A DNA stretch of 6,551 nt from JAVVUQ01 sp036653075 (lineage in GTDB: Bacteria > Bacillota > Clostridia > Christensenellales > CAG-314): contig JAVVUQ010000082.1 in NCBI GenBank assembly GCA_036653075.1, forward strand, positions 1 through 6,551, written 5' to 3'. Below, piece after piece: positions 6,513 through 6,551 of the stretch (position 1 is the stretch's first letter; each line of letters begins with the position of its first letter). The notes below the pieces were generated by a model. That model saw only the letters and a list, made by a program, of their open reading frames with translations, was not told the DNA's origin and did no database searches. Both the position numbers and the translations under genes were made by a program.

Positions 6513-6551
6513 TTTTTCCTCCCTCTATAAATCTTATCAGTTGTATCTTTG
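6513..6551 (-). promoter_or_regulatory. Leader and ribosome binding site of the beta-subunit gene
   Basis: On the - strand, AGAGGGAGG (6526-6518) precedes the ATG at 6512 by 5 nt. Only 39 bases of upstream DNA are present. They contain no clear promoter, and the frame coming in from the right edge that closes soonest ends in QRYN and a stop (TGA) at 6539-6537. That could be the tail of an upstream operon gene, but four residues are too few to tell. Confidence 0.6.

Overview
The window looks like a piece of chromosome from an anaerobic, low-G+C Gram-positive bacterium (Bacillota, most likely a gut-type clostridial lineage). This is inferred from four things: strongly AT-rich DNA with AT-only spacers, strong AAGGAG/GGAGG ribosome binding sites, an oxygen-detoxifying flavodiiron protein, and a sodium-pumping decarboxylase beta subunit next to a very large BspA-type lipoprotein. 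I cannot assign a genus. I see no phage, transposase, tRNA, rRNA, CRISPR or integrase signal.

Layout: 1-196 is an AT-rich leader with a 16-nt tandem duplication and a 54-nt dyad holding the only G+C-rich words of the leader. 197-3475 (+) encodes a 1092-residue secreted lipoprotein. It has a central BspA-like leucine-rich-repeat body, InlB-type B-repeats at both ends, and an unrecognised C-terminal domain. 3476-3843 is a convergent spacer with a clear rho-independent terminator and two short tandem duplications. 3844-4959 (-) encodes a flavodiiron protein (FprA type) whose metal and FMN motifs are intact but whose last helix seems to be missing. 4960-5201 is a very AT-rich spacer with a candidate promoter/operator and a mosaic of degenerate direct repeats. 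5202-5375 (-) encodes a 57-residue single-span OadG-like membrane protein, and 5391-6512 (-) encodes the beta subunit (OadB/GcdB/MmdB family) of a sodium-translocating decarboxylase.

How the genes work together: the two pump genes are 15 bp apart on the same strand and almost certainly form the 3' part of one operon. The carboxyltransferase and biotin-carrier genes would be expected upstream, beyond the right edge. The flavodiiron gene is on the same strand but 242 bp further downstream behind its own candidate promoter, so it is probably a separate unit for O2 or NO removal. The lipoprotein gene is convergent and independent, probably for surface adhesion or interaction with a host or other microbes. 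I see no convincing new multi-gene system. The points most worth a second look are the small OadG-like gene, the shortened flavodiiron protein, the two-copy tandem duplications found in all three long spacers, and the structured leader of the lipoprotein gene.
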